A DNA stretch of 64,000 bases from Marsupella aquatica (taxonomy: Eukaryota; Marchantiophyta): contig OZ316893.1 in the NCBI GenBank assembly GCA_973895155.1, positions 26,784,001 to 26,848,000 on the forward strand, read 5' to 3'. Below are positions 22,898 through 34,604 of the stretch, in pieces. The stretch's first letter is position 1. The number at the start of each line of letters is the position of its first letter. The notes under the pieces were generated by a model. The model was not told the DNA's origin. It saw nothing but the letters and a program-made list of their open reading frames with translations, and did no database searches. The position numbers and the translations under genes were made by a program.

Positions 22898-24095
22898 CAG
22901 ATCCCGTTCGCGCCGCGTTACCTTCTTTCCAGGAGTTTTTATCCTTGGATCCCGTTCGTCTTCAGGCAGACCTCGCTGGGCGTATGCACACTTTCACCCT
23001 TTCCAGCATCCTCTCCGAGGCACCTGACACGGACCGAGCTCGGATTCTTTCTTCCGGAGGGAAGGGCGCAGGTGGATGGCTTCAGGCCAATCCAGTCATT
23101 CCTCATTTGCGGATGTCTTCAACGGAGTTCTCCACAGCCATGCGTCTTCGTTTGGGGCTGCCCCACCCACTTCTTGCAGGTTTACCTCCTTCTTGCACTT
23201 GTGGGAAGCCTTGTGATGCCACAGGTGTCCATCTTCTTCGGTGCAGTTTGGGAGGTGAAACCATTATTGTTCATGACGCTGTGCGAGATGTGACTGCTCA
23301 GGTTCTCTCTGGCTCTTTGGTATGCGTGCGGCGGGAGGTGGTACTCGAGTTACCTGGTCCTCCATCACAGCGGTTACGGGTGGATCTTACCATGGTCTGT
23401 GAGGGTCAACGTATTTTGGCAGATGTTGTGGTGGCAAACCCATTGCGCCAAGACATCATTGGGACAGCGGCCACTACGGCAGGGGCAGCAGCGTCACGTG
23501 CGGCAACAACGAAGGAGGCCAAATATGCTGCACGAGCTTCATCCGACAGCTTCCTCCCCCTTGCTGTGGAGCTATTTGGGCGTCTTCATCCTCAGTTTGA
23601 TGGGCTTCTTCGGCAAGCTGCCCGGGATGTTCATGGCCGAATGGGTCCCACCGGACCCCCGCTTTCTATTTTGACCTCGCACTTTCGCCAACGCATTTCA
23701 GTCACCTTACAGCGTGCTCAAGCTCGGGCCATCTATCGTCGATCTCTTACAGTGGGTGCTAGTGTGCCTCCGCAGCGGCTAGCTCCCCTTGAGGATGTTC
23801 CAATCCCACTTGCCGATCTAGTTTTGACTCTTGATGTGGACCATTAGCTTTTTGCCACAATCGGTAGGAATGATGAGGACCTCGGTCCACTTGGGTTAGT
23901 TTTAGTCTCTCTTTCTTGGTTTTTAGGGGTTCCCTATTGTTCATTTCTTACTTTTAGTTCCTCTTTCTTGGTGTTTAGTGGTTCCCTTTTGCTCACTTCT
24001 TTTTCGATTGGTTTTGTCCACTTGGGCCCTCTTTTGTTTGTTCATTTGTACTCTGTTTGGTCCCTTTGTATATATAAAAAGTGTGTATATATTAC
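22898..24095 (+). mobile_element. 5'-truncated non-LTR retrotransposon (3' end)
   Basis: A sharp switch from AT-rich to GC-rich DNA at about 22898 marks the left edge. Coding sequence runs to the stop at 23847. It is followed by a T-rich 3' untranslated tail with repeated cctctttcttggt-gtttttag-ggttcccttttg wording, ending near tatatataaaaa (about 24070-24080). Only the part downstream of the polymerase domain is present, the usual result of incomplete target-primed reverse transcription. Confidence 0.8.
22945..23847 (+). CDS. C-terminal part of a LINE-type polyprotein (zinc knuckle plus nuclease-like domain)
   Basis: The open frame of 300 residues is uninterrupted and extends upstream without an ATG (this position is TTG), so it is the tail of a longer protein. 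Residues 84-100 form a CxC...HxxxC zinc-binding cluster (C84, C86, H96, C100), followed by H110-D111. Residues 145-166 hold RLRVDLTM and ILADVVVANP, with D147 and D160, then K190/K193. This spacing resembles a PD-(D/E)xK restriction-like endonuclease of the kind found C-terminal in some non-LTR elements. Zinc cluster then nuclease-like fold is the layout of elements that nick their target with a C-terminal enzyme instead of an N-terminal APE. The nuclease assignment is inference. The lack of stops suggests a fairly young insertion compared with the LINE at 35-39 kb. Confidence 0.75.
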   Translation: MDPVRLQADLAGRMHTFTLSSILSEAPDTDRARILSSGGKGAGGWLQANPVIPHLRMSSTEFSTAMRLRLGLPHPLLAGLPPSCTCGKPCDATGVHLLRCSLGGETIIVHDAVRDVTAQVLSGSLVCVRREVVLELPGPPSQRLRVDLTMVCEGQRILADVVVANPLRQDIIGTAATTAGAAASRAATTKEAKYAARASSDSFLPLAVELFGRLHPQFDGLLRQAARDVHGRMGPTGPPLSILTSHFRQRISVTLQRAQARAIYRRSLTVGASVPPQRLAPLEDVPIPLADLVLTLDVDH

Positions 24096-26497
24096 CTGTA
24101 ATATAGTTCGCTTATCCTAGAACATCATTAGTTATTTTGTCCTATAGCACGTAAACAATCATCTATTATATCTTAATGAGTTGTATAGAAGGCTAAATTA
24201 CTCTCAAAAGTGATAATAAAAAGTATTAAACAGGCTTGATATTTTGATATCAGATACACAAGGTCAAAATAGCAACAAGACTATAGAGTGGTGGGTACTC
24301 TATAAAGTGCCTTTATTTTACATTTAACCGGTAATAGCCAGTACCTTTGGTACTCATTAGGCCGTTGTAGGGACTCTCCGGCTTTTCCGCTGTCTTGTCT
24401 TTTTGGCTCTTTAACCTTCCAGGGGTTTTCCTTAGATTGTTTTCCTCCCTTTATTGTCTCCTGCTTTTCGATTCATGTCTCCCACTACTGCACTTTCTGC
24501 TCTTTTGCACTCAGATATATTTGGCGGTTTTGCATGCCTGCCTTCAGCACGTTGTAGAACACTTTAATTGAGTAGAAAAATGTACGAAATCTAGCTTTGG
24601 TGCAAGTGAAGGTGGGAGTGAAGGAAGCTAATGGTACTTTGTGGACCCTCTCTTTATGTATTGTTTAATGCTTGTAGGGAAGCTAATACTACTTAAGTGC
24701 CCCGTTAACTGTTAGAAGTGAACAAAAATGGATTAGTGAACAACTCTTTGTCAATAACTTTTAACTACTTTGTCACTAAACATATTCCAATTGACAATAT
24801 TGACACTCTTTGTAATGTTTCATTGCATTCATTGCAAGAGGTTGATCATTCATTGCTTTCATTGCAAGATCCTTGTATAAAAGCATCACTAAATTACATC
24901 AAGTAACTCTTAATTTATTGACTAATTAAATATTTAAATAGTGTGGTAATATTTGTATATGACTCAACTTTTGATTATTGGACCTAGGCACCTTGTATGG
25001 CAAAACTTTTGCTCCCATGACATCTGAAAATGTCCTTCATTGTCTCCATAATCTTGTTTTAGTTAAAGTCATTGTGTAAACTACAACAAAGACACACACC
25101 AGGGCACGTGACAAGCCCTACAATCTTAAAAATTAACTAATGAGGGACCGTCATAAATCTTGATAATTATTCATAACTTACTTACTAAGTCACTCATTTG
25201 ACGACACCAAGATCAAAGACATGATATCTAATCCAAATTAGTGAAAGTTGTGTTGGAGTGAGATCATGTGAATTGGAGATATTTTATATTATCTGAATAG
25301 GATGATTGTATATTGCAAAGTCTAATCATTCATTGAGTGAGTAGTAGGTGCCTTATCACCAAACTAAGGCCAGGCAGGACTAAATAATGCCTCAAGTAAG
25401 ATTCTTGCAAGTGTCGTGACTGGAAACTAAGGCCCCACTAATAAATTTATGTTAAATAAACTATCTAAGGCTGTTTTGAACTCTCTGACCACTATATATT
25501 CTGAGCTTTTAATGAAACTATCTGCTGAATTAGGCCCCACAAATGTTGTAGTCCACTACTAGCTTGATAGGCTTTCTCACTTGCTAAGAATGTCAATAGA
25601 TAGCCTCTTGCCTTGGTAGCAATATTCTTTGGAATTCCAACTAGCCCTATGACTAGGCCTTTGCGTGCTTTGAAACACCACATGACAGAGGAAACATCTA
25701 TTGTCACAGGTGCCTTGTATATTGAGTTTGATCACATTCTTCTTATCCCAAAAATTGCCCACCGCTCTTGTGGATGCCAGTCTGATTGACCACGCTAATT
25801 CTTTGCCATAAATGGTCAAACTATTCAACAACTCACACACATGAGAATTAGTTCGAGGACCCCCTGAGACAGATAAACTTGAATACATTCAACAAATTGG
25901 AATCAATGAAAAACTTTGTTGTTGATGCAAATAGATTAGGTTGTCCGGAATGGCATGTAAGTATCATTTATGGATAGAGGATGGAAAGAGCGAAGGAGCA
26001 AGAGAAAGAACACTGGCATTTCAGGTAGCATGGCTAGAAGAAGGGCAATTGAAAACAATCCAAGCATACCTCTGTATCCAACAATGGATTGCAAAAGCTG
26101 ATGATGTCAGGAAAGCTCGAGGTGCTCCACAGCAAAAGACTGCTCCACAGAAGAAGACTCCAGGTGTTTTCTTCCGCTCCGCAATCCTTGGCTCAGCTTA
26201 ATCAAAAGCTTTCTAATCACGATACTTTTCTCTCCTTTAGACTACAACAGAGAGACAATCTCACAAAAGCACCTAAACGGAATCTCCCGGTGTAGCTCGC
26301 AAAAACGCTTCTCTCTCAAGGAAGTTCTTCTGTTTAGCCTACTGTGTACACTAGCTCACAAAAACAGGAAAACACTGAACCGTTGCAAAAGAGTATAAGG
26401 GTAGCCATGAGCTTTGTCATGTTATCTCAAGTCATCAAGCTGTTCGCTTTGTCATCTCAAGCCATCTAAAACGTACCATCTACAACTGCGGTTACCA
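24096..26497. other. CpG-poor repeat-like DNA without a supported gene
   Basis: Frames are short. Minus-strand frames at 25492-25888 (with pieces such as KKNVIKLNIQGT and IPKNIATKARGYLL) faintly resemble a decayed retroelement RNase H region spread over two frames, but I would not assign it. CG dinucleotides are rare throughout, as in old methylated transposon DNA. Confidence 0.35.
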
Positions 26498-26621
26498 CTT
26501 GGAAACCCAACAGTTTTTTTTTACTTCAAATTTACAAAACTTTGGAAACCCAACAGTTTGTTTTTACTTCACCAAATACTTATTACAAAACCTTGGAAGC
26601 CCAACAGTTTGTTTCTACTTC
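26498..26621. repeat. Three-copy short direct repeat
   Basis: Units starting (c)ttggaaacccaacagtttg and continuing ttttacttc occur at 26498, 26541 and 26591, separated by short AT-rich spacers that end tacaaaac. Confidence 0.85.
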
Positions 26622-26879
26622 CTCTAGCCGTGTCTATTTAAAAATCTTTGGAAATTAAAAAAAATCTAACATTTAATGCAAAACCTGATACATCTTCTCA
26701 ATATTAATTACCCTTTACCTCATTCTTTGTTTGTTTCAACTTTACTCTTCAGTTTTTTTATCATTTTTACTGTTACCAGGATTGACAGTTTTTTATTGCC
26801 TTGTCACAAACACGAACGATCAGGTTTTGTTCTTCTTTCACATCTAGATTTTCTTGTTTGTGACCATTCCTGCTGATGT

Positions 26880-27380
26880 GGCTCAATGTGGTGCCAGGAT
26901 TTTGGAAGGAACTTCCCTTGGGGGTCCGTAAAGAAAGTGATGTTCATTTAGTGGTCCTTCTACCACATAGGTAACAACTAACCTCATATGGGCTGGATAA
27001 GTATCCAGGTCTGAGTTGTCATTCAGTACCAACATTAATAGCCCTTCACAACATCAATAAAACTCTCAGGAGGTTGATCTTTTGCAGGTCCATTGTAGCC
27101 TCCAACTCACATGCCATAGTTTGATATTCTGATGGAAAGTGCTATTTCCATATTCATTTGTAAAGGCCAAAACCTATATTCCAAGTTGTGTGCACCTTTG
27201 GGTTGGTATTGCACCTGCTCACCCTATAGAGAATGTAAAATGTCATCCCAACAATTGATGAGAGTTGTCCAACGTTGCTTTGTTTCTTCCTCTTTTGTTT
27301 CCTTTAGAATAAACTCAAAGAAAGACTCAAATTTGTTAGTGGATAGGTCCTCACAGCGGGCCACAAGGTAGGCGGATTCA
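26880..27380 (-). pseudogene. Possible decayed retroelement gag-like remnant
   Basis: Read on the minus strand, frames here give protein-like pieces such as AESAYLVARCEDLS, ETKQRWTTLINCWDDIL and DQPPESFIDVV, broken by stops and frame changes. They lie downstream, on the same strand, of the LTR-related module at 27.5-27.8 kb, which is where gag would stand. No family match can be claimed from inspection alone. Confidence 0.25.
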
Positions 27381-27499
27381 GCCCAAATGGACTTGAGACA
27401 ACAAATTTATGGCTTACAAACTCTTTTGATGCATCTTAGTATATTGACATAATTGTTAGGCATTTACTCTTGCGTCTAGAGTTACTATGTAACCGCAAT

Positions 27500-27830
27500 T
27501 AGTCTAATTGCAGTCAAGTACCTCGTTCAGGCTATATGTGCCACTACTAGCAAAACTTAATGAGTGGAACTTGTTTAGGTTCATTGTTATGGAACCATCT
27601 AGGAGATAGGGAGAGCTAAGTCTGTGGACACTCAATATGGCCAATGGGCCTAGAGTTAAATAAATCTCTCTTGTGTGTTGTGGTGGATGTAACCTTTCTC
27701 TAAGAGGTGAACCACATATCTTTTGCATCAACAATTTGTGTATTTGTTGGATATTGCACATGTGCATGTCTGGGAGGTAGTAATTTTTCTGCGATGGGTT
27801 TTTCTGATGATTTCCATCCATAATATTTTT
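27500..27830 (-). mobile_element. LTR-retroelement fragment, minus-strand partner of 59.9 kb
   Basis: The reverse complement carries, in order, aagatatgtggttcac, a gttacatccac string, acacaagagagattta, tagctctccctatctcc, and atggttccataacaatgaac. The same order of near-identical blocks is present on the plus strand at about 59.93-60.11 kb. The agatatgtggttcaa...tatgtccac module is a wording I associate with plant LTR retrotransposons and their derivatives. Ends cannot be fixed. Confidence 0.5.
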
Positions 27831-30589
27831 AAAATTATTTCAATGGGAAATTTGTGAAACCCCACAGAAAGGGAACAGTTACTCAAAACACCCTAAAATT
27901 TGAAGCTACTATATGGTGAATATACCTTTCATATTTTGGCTTATTCAAAATTTTTGACTCCTGTTAATGAATCAAGCATGACGGGACATGAAAAATCAAT
28001 ATTGAAGTGGTTTTTGGCAAGTTGTGGAGGTTTAGCCCCAGTTTTAGCTGTTGCCCAAAGACCCGCCCAAAGGAAGTTTTGTTGCTACAAACAGTACTTG
28101 CTTAGGCTCATCACATACAGTGTGGCCTGCTAATGATTTGAAGTCTATCATTGACATTTTTTACCAAAAGAGGATTGAATCACACTTTCCCATTGATAGA
28201 CTGGTTAATGCTATTGGACGGGAACTTCCAACACATTCACTGAGACATTCACCAATGCCATTTCCTTATTGTAGAACTTATTGTACAAACTTATGGTGTC
28301 GTTTGATTTCTATGAAGATTTTGGCAATTCTTGCACACCATCTTTTTGCTGGAAAAAATAATGCACTCCCGTCCCCTCCCCACACCAATTGGGCATTACC
28401 AAGGATGAGATTTTTTCAAGGTCCTTAACCAGCAGCTTTCCTTTCTACTTTTCTAAAGGGTTGTTGGGGTTGTGGTATATTTTGATAAGTGTTTAGGGGG
28501 TTTTGGAGGCATGTGTGTGCGTATCACATGGTCTCATTTGTATATGTCCTGTTTCCTGTTCGCACCCCTGTTTGTTCCCAGTTTTTATATTGTGACAATG
28601 TGGTTGGCGTGTCTTTTGCCATTGCCTGACAACCCTGGCTTTCTCATCTCCAGTGACCAAGCACCTCCTTGGCCATGCATTTTTTAGCAAGCTACCCCTA
28701 TAGACGCAGCCACACCTGGCCAGATGGTTTGGAGCCCCCTGCATCACCTATTAATGCTTTTAGGTTAGGTTCATCATAAAACTTACCCAAAAAAAAGGTG
28801 TTTTTAAGAGTATTACCCCTATGAATTTGGAATATTCTTGGAATGTTGCCACACCTCTTGCCTCAAGCCCTCACCCTCATTCAGCCTCCCTAATAATTAA
28901 ACTTTCATTAGTTCAAAACAATTGTAACCATAATTATTGATAACCTTTCTGTACCAGCAATGACACTTCTGCACCCACAACCTTGACTCCATAGATGATT
29001 GAATTGACAACTGTTACACTTCCTTGCCTCACTTGTAATCTTTGTCTCATTTCAACATTTTGGCACTAGTTGTTGCACCAACAGCCATATGGTCACAAAT
29101 TCCATTCTCACTTGCAATTCTTTGTCTCACCTTGACATGTATGTGCCATGCATGGACCAGTGGGTATTGTGGTGCAAACTACATCATGGCTATAATGACA
29201 GTCATGCAATGCATGGGCATTGGGCTATAAAACACTATAATATACAAACTAAGACTCTTTTTTCCTGGGTGTTGTATGGTATAAAATCCCAGAATGGCAA
29301 TATGGGTCATGGTAGTCAGCCTTCAATGGGGCAAAAGCACCTCCCTCTTGACCCTCCTTCCTCCTTGGATGCCATGTGCCTCACCCTCTCACTGTAGGCT
29401 AGTTGTGAAGTGCCTGCAGAACCCAAAGATGTTGAGGGTATGATGAGGTTCTTTATTCATCATGAATAAAGATTGCATGTGGTTCACTCTCTTCAAATTA
29501 TGATCATATTTGTATTACTTTGTTTATATCTACCTTTGTACTCCCCTTGCGCATAGTTAAGGTTTACCTCCTTTGAACATTGAACATGGCCTTGTGCATT
29601 TGTGTTCAAGAGCATTATGTTTTCATGGAGATCCTTGACTTATATTCTTTACACTATTCTTCAACAATTTCTTGCACACTAAACTTGTACACCTGATAAC
29701 ATGGATGCAACAACTTGAACATGGCTGCAATGACTTCATGGCCCCAACGATAACATGGCCCAAGCAACCACATGACTGCAATGGGAGTTGAGCAATGCAC
29801 AGACATTGGGCTAATCATGACAAAATGAAACATAAACATTTGAACCCTTTATATAGGACAAGAGTATTAAAAATGGATAGTTGCCATTCACATACTTTCA
29901 AGATACAATAACATTGTACACAAAAGGCAATGGAACAACGAGAAACAAGACCTTCACGTAGCTATAGATGCAGATATCAATGAATTAGCCAATAATAGGA
30001 TCATCTAAGCTAAGGTGTTTTCATGGTTCTGATGACACCTAGCATTATCCTAATTATGCTTTAACAATTATCCAGACCTGTTGTTGATATTTGTCAAAGG
30101 CTTTTATTAGAGCTTATAAGCTGCTTATGCTTAAATAACATATAAAGACACTTCTTCATGTCAACAAGGCTCTATGGGAACGTCCCCTTGAAATATGGTA
30201 CAACCACTCATTGACACAAACTATGAATAGGTCATAGTTTGGCTTTTGCCCCCATTCCACCAAAGTCCTTGAGAGTGCTATCAACTCACACCTAGCCACC
30301 ACCACAACCCAAACTTCAGAGTCATTGTCAACCAGACCTATCAGTTTTGGAGACTCCCTTGCTTCAATGCTGCTTGTAAATACCACCTTACAGTAGTACA
30401 TAATGCAAGGGGCACCAAATGTGTAACTAATTCTTGGGACATGTGCCTGAGCATAGGCTTGCATTAGAGGACATCCATGTCCCCTTGGAGACTTAGTTGG
30501 ACACTAGATATGTATCATTAGCTCATCACACTATTGCACATTTGGACTGTTAGCTCATCACAATATGGCAATGGTACATTGTTCACCAT
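27831..30589. other. CpG-poor intergenic DNA
   Basis: No gene is supported. The longest plus-strand frame (28051-28428) has no domain. Many short repeats of the type gcaatgacttcatgg/gcaacaacttgaacatgg occur near 29.7 kb. The content is compatible with old, unclassified transposon DNA. Confidence 0.35.
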
Positions 30590-30925
30590 ATTAGTGTGAC
30601 TAACAACTAATTCAAGAATGCCCATTTTCAGGGTCTACTCGTGAATTAGTGTTAGTCACACTAATTTTGTGCTAACACTCGCGCACATGATTTAGTGTTA
30701 CTGTGGTCTTAAGAGAGGAAAAATAGAGAGAAACATTTTATTTTTAAAAAATCCACAACAAATGGTGTTACTTTGGACTCAAGATCATCCATTTTTTACA
30801 AGCAATTTAATCTAAAGTGGAAAAAAATACTTTTGAAAACCGACAAAAATGAGCTTTACTTGGACTCAAAATCATTTTTACCAAAATTAGTGTTAGTAAC
30901 ACTAATTCTTGCATAACACTAATTA
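30590..30925. mobile_element. Foldback/MITE-like element with repeated TTAGTGTTAGT palindromes
   Basis: A 25-bp arm (attagtgtgactaacaacta, 30590-30614) is nearly complementary to 30642-30666 with a 27-bp loop. At 30885-30907 the same theme recurs as aattagtgttagtaacac plus taatt, itself an almost perfect 23-bp palindrome. Between them the string cttggactcaa.atcattttta is present twice. No coding capacity. A non-autonomous DNA transposon, perhaps a nested pair, is the best reading. Confidence 0.55.
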
Positions 30926-30944
30926 TGGTGTAGATCTTTTTCCA

Positions 30945-31098
30945 GTTTTCCTCTTTCCTCTTTCTAGGTTTTTGGGGTTATCGTTGCACATTGGTTTTGC
31001 ATTTGGTGTTTTAGCTTCAGACCTCTTTTGCTCGTTTGCTCTTTCATCATTCTACTTTGTTTGGACTCTCTTTGTGAATAAACTTAGTGTTCTTTGAG
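30945..31098 (+). repeat. T-rich LINE 3'-tail-like fragment
   Basis: T-rich wording (cctctttctaggtttttgggg, ttgtttggactctctttgtg aataaa) is typical of plant LINE 3' untranslated ends and similar to the tails at 23.9, 32.1, 34.5 and 38.9 kb. No coding remnant is attached. Confidence 0.35.
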
Positions 31099-32039
31099 AC
31101 ACATTCAAAATTTGAGAAATTGCCAAAGTTTCTTCTCCCCCCTAAAGAAGGAAATGGACCATGATTTATACAGAAGAGAATAAACAAGGGAGAGAAAAAG
31201 AGGCACAAAGAGGACGAACACACCAAAATGGCAAATGCAACCGGGAGAACCCAAAAAATAAAACAAAGAAAGGAAAGTATTTGTTATCATTTCACTAGTG
31301 GGATGGAGTAAAGGTCCACATCTATTAAAGCAAATGTGTCAAAACTAAAGACTATGAAATAAACCTGCCTCTAAATTATCCTAAACAGCCCGATTAGTGC
31401 TTGAAGTCAATCCAAGACGGCTATTTCACTTACAACCTCCACCAGGTAAATACCACACTGTTGTTTTGTGATAGATGATTCTGCAAGCAGAATGTCCCCC
31501 ATTTGCCTTTTACTGGTCGGTAAAGCATGCATTGGGTGGGGGGCCGGGGAGGGGGGGAATGTCCCCCATTCGAAGTCTTACCTAAAGTGGACGGAAGGAA
31601 ACTAATTTAAAAAAGGTCTGCCAGATAGTAGATTTCTTTGTGAGATTTGTGGGCCACCCTAAAGTATGTGTGCATTGATGATTTGGGAATTGAAAGGGAA
31701 AACTGGGAAAGGGAGAATGAACCGTTGGAGTGGATGTTTCAGCGGGAAAAATGGCATGGCTGTGGGTGGTGGGGCACTCTTACACAACCCAACCCACAAC
31801 CCAAGGTAGATTTGATTACCATCTGCATGGGGAACTGGGAGGAGCTACCCACATATTCAAGCACATTATAGGTTAGTAGGAAAAGCAAAGTTGTTACCAC
31901 TCGTTACCGTCTATACTGCCTTGGTCACAAATGATAACAATTACTTCTGTCCAGTTTTTTAAAATTTTCTCTGCCCAATTTTGTATGCTAGGTAGAGTGT
32001 TATAATCGGCATGCAAAAACACTTCTTTTAGGGGTTTAA
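31099..32039. other. Intergenic DNA
   Basis: No gene is recognised. The string tgtcccccatt occurs twice (about 31494 and 31559) around a G-rich tract. Confidence 0.4.
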
Positions 32040-32365
32040 ACAACATTGACTGCCTTTGGAGCTCTTCCTTGCTCTTTTGGTTTTACAGACTCTAGATAGA
32101 TTTATTTTCCTAGCCCTCCTATGCAATTTAGTCGTTAGTTCAGAGTCCTACCACTATTTCAGTTTTCTGCCCAGAAGGGTTTTGGTCTACTTGGCTACTT
32201 TGTTGGCTCTTTGTTCTTTAGTTGTGTGGGGGGCCTCTGGCTTGGGCCTCTCTGGTCTTGTTGAAGTTTTCCCTTTTCTTCTCTCCTTTTATTGTATTTT
32301 TTGCCTTTGGTATCTGTCTCGTGTATGGAGCTACATATATATGAAAACAATAATATTATGTAGCA
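32040..32365 (+). repeat. LINE 3'-tail fragment
   Basis: A T-rich stretch ending ttttttgcctttggtatctg, tctcgtgtatggagctac and atatatatgaaaac. The end matches the wording of the tail at 38.84-38.94 kb (tcttgcctttgagatcctg, tctcctggtatgg), so both probably derive from one LINE family. The poly-C run follows immediately. Confidence 0.45.
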
Positions 32366-32383
32366 CCCCCCCCCCCCCCCCCC
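32366..32383. repeat. Poly-C run (18 C) followed by A-rich tract
   Basis: A homopolymer of 18 C is followed by an A/G-rich string (acaaaaaaaagaaaagaaaa). It abuts the end of a LINE-like tail. Run length is uncertain for technical reasons. Confidence 0.85.
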
Positions 32384-32810
32384 ACAAAAAAAAGAAAAGA
32401 AAAAAAGAAAGAAGAACAGATTGGGTGTTGACTTCAAATAGATAACATCCAAAGTCTATTGAAAAGCCAACAAACAACTTTGACCAGTCTTTAGCCTCTT
32501 GTACTTGTATTGGTTCCTGGGTACATGTGTCAGAAAAAGACTACTAATTATTTTGTGAGCCCACCCTCTCCCTAAACCATAAATTTAGCATCGTAGCATA
32601 ATTCTATCATAAGCATGCCACCAAACTACCAAGTCCACATAGTGTTCAGAACTAAGGGAAAATGTCATAAATGTACACCAACAACTAAATAATCTATATG
32701 CATGGAGGTGAAAACCTTTGTATGGGAAGAAATGACAAAGTCAACAAATGTCTCCCCCATCCTGCAAAACAATGAGTATGAGTGGCAGCAGATATGACAC
32801 TGTGCTCAAT

Positions 32811-32995
32811 GTCCAAATCCTCCCAAGCCACTAAGGCCCAAAGAGCCAAAAGCACCAAGCAAAAAAAACAAATTAGACAGCACTAAGGCTGAATCCTCCC
32901 AAGTATAGGCCGCAAGAGAGATCAGAGCACGAGAAGCTTGAGGCAAATCCTCCTAAACCACTGAGGCCAAAAGAGCAAAGAGCACCGAGCAAAAA
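32811..32995. repeat. Direct repeat, two copies about 131 bp apart
   Basis: The block caaatcctcccaagccacta followed by aggcccaaagagc and aagcaccaagcaaaa (32814 on) recurs at about 32945 as caaatcctcctaaaccactg with matching followers. A third partial copy (ccaaatcctccca) begins at 33012. Confidence 0.75.
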
Positions 32996-33019
32996 AGCAG
33001 CAGCACCAAGTCCAAATCC

Positions 33020-34151
33020 TCCCATAAATTAGCCATAAAAGAGAGAGCACAGAGCAGCGAGAGCACCTCAATCGAGAGCGTTACTGAATTGGCAGCTCAG
33101 ATTGCAGCTTGAATGGGGAGCTCTAATAGAGTACTTTAACCTACTGTAGTTGTGAACCAATCGATGAATCAAATGGGCCAAAGACTGAGTGGGAAGGGAG
33201 AGAACTAACAAGAAGTGGTACCACCCCACTCTGCACAGCTGGGAGAGGGGCAAGTGCAAATCGACTGCTGCAGACCACCAAAATCAAAATGCAGCCCCAG
33301 TGCAAGCTCCCTCTCCAGCACATTGCATCCCCCTGTTGAGCACCTTGATCAAGGGCCACACACCTCCTGACCCCACAATCATATTCCCCTTTTAGGAGAC
33401 AAAAGAGGTTGGCCGGCTTGGCTAAACCCCAATTAAATAAGTTGCTTTAACCCTCTAAGTTGCTGCCCTAGCTCCCATACAACGTACGTCCCTTACTTAC
33501 ACTCGACATCCAATCCAAATAAAACGTGAAATGCCCTGCCCAAAAGCCTCTCATCCTCCATACAGAAATAATTTTACTAAGATCCACTCGATACAAGACC
33601 AAGTAACTAAGCCAGGATGAGCCTGCTATATATGTGCAATTGTGCTAGATGTTGAGACTATGCATCACAATTGTGGTCTAACACTCTAAGAGCTTACTCT
33701 AACGCCGCTCTGACCCCCTCTGACCCATCTGGGTTTGGTGCCACTTTCTAGGTTCTGACTTCAAACCCAGGAATAAATTAAACAAAAAAGGAGGAAATCT
33801 CAAGTATAGACCTATCGGTAAAACCTTCTAAGTAGGGGTGACTTGAGCATCTGGAAGTTTTGCATGAACCGTATAATTGATGCAAAGGCCACATCATAAC
33901 CCACGAGACTGTTTCTCTGGGAACTTGACATTGAACCAGAAGGAAAAGGAGAAAAGTCCAGTCCCTATAATAAGACCCAGTTACCCAAGCTCTACAGTAG
34001 TGAAAGGGCAATTGTTTTTCCCCAGGATAAGCCACTAAATTGAGAAAGTGCCACCCCCTCAATGAGCGTTGACATGCTCTTACCCTGAATCTTAGCTGCT
34101 CGCCTAGTTGGGTCCATGATCACTTTCCAAGGCAGAAAATGTTTTTCTGGG
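33020..34151. other. Intergenic DNA
   Basis: No gene or repeat family is recognised. Confidence 0.4.
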
Positions 34152-34389
34152 TCTCTGTCCGGGTGGGTGAAGAGGATATGTACCAATCTCTTGCATGGGT
34201 TTGTGCTACTTCTCTTATTAAAAGGACTTATGCTGAGTGCATATGCATGTTCTAATTAAAAAACACTAACCTCTGTCTGGGTGGGTGAAGTAGATATAAT
34301 GTACCAATCTCTCTGCATGGGTGTGCGCTACTTCTCTTATTAAAATGACTTATGCTCAGTGCATATGCATGTTGTAATAAAAAACACTA
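34152..34389. repeat. 119-bp tandem duplication
   Basis: Two copies start ctctgtccgggtgggtgaag at 34152 and ctctgtctgggtgggtgaag at 34271. They match closely through tgtaccaatctct, gctacttctcttattaaaa and gtgcatatgcatgtt to aaaaaacactaa, with a few substitutions and 1-2 base indels. Confidence 0.92.
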
Positions 34390-34479
34390 ATTGGGGTAGA
34401 CATGCATGACCAGTTTATACATACCCTATTACTGTAATGTCATGGAAAATGCAGTTTACTCTGGAGCTATACCAAGTTT

Positions 34480-34604
34480 TCAGTTTGTTGCTCACTAGGG
34501 CTCTAGTCCTAGGCTTTGTTCTTTACCCATTGTTTGGGACTTGTGGGCGACTTGGCTCTTTGGTCTTCCCGGACTTTATCTTTTTAAAATTATTTAAAAG
34601 AAAA
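34480..34604 (+). repeat. LINE 3'-tail-like fragment, tail-to-tail with the minus-strand LINE
   Basis: T-rich wording (gttgctcactagggctctag, ttggctctttggtcttcccg, actttatctttttaaaatt) on the plus strand ends at about 34600, where the oppositely oriented tail of the minus-strand LINE begins (its reverse complement ends in tttaattttttc). Confidence 0.4.

Noticed and set aside
25492-25888. Possible retroelement RNase H pieces on the minus strand
   Set aside because: The catalytic acidic residues cannot be lined up across the two frames, so similarity may be chance.
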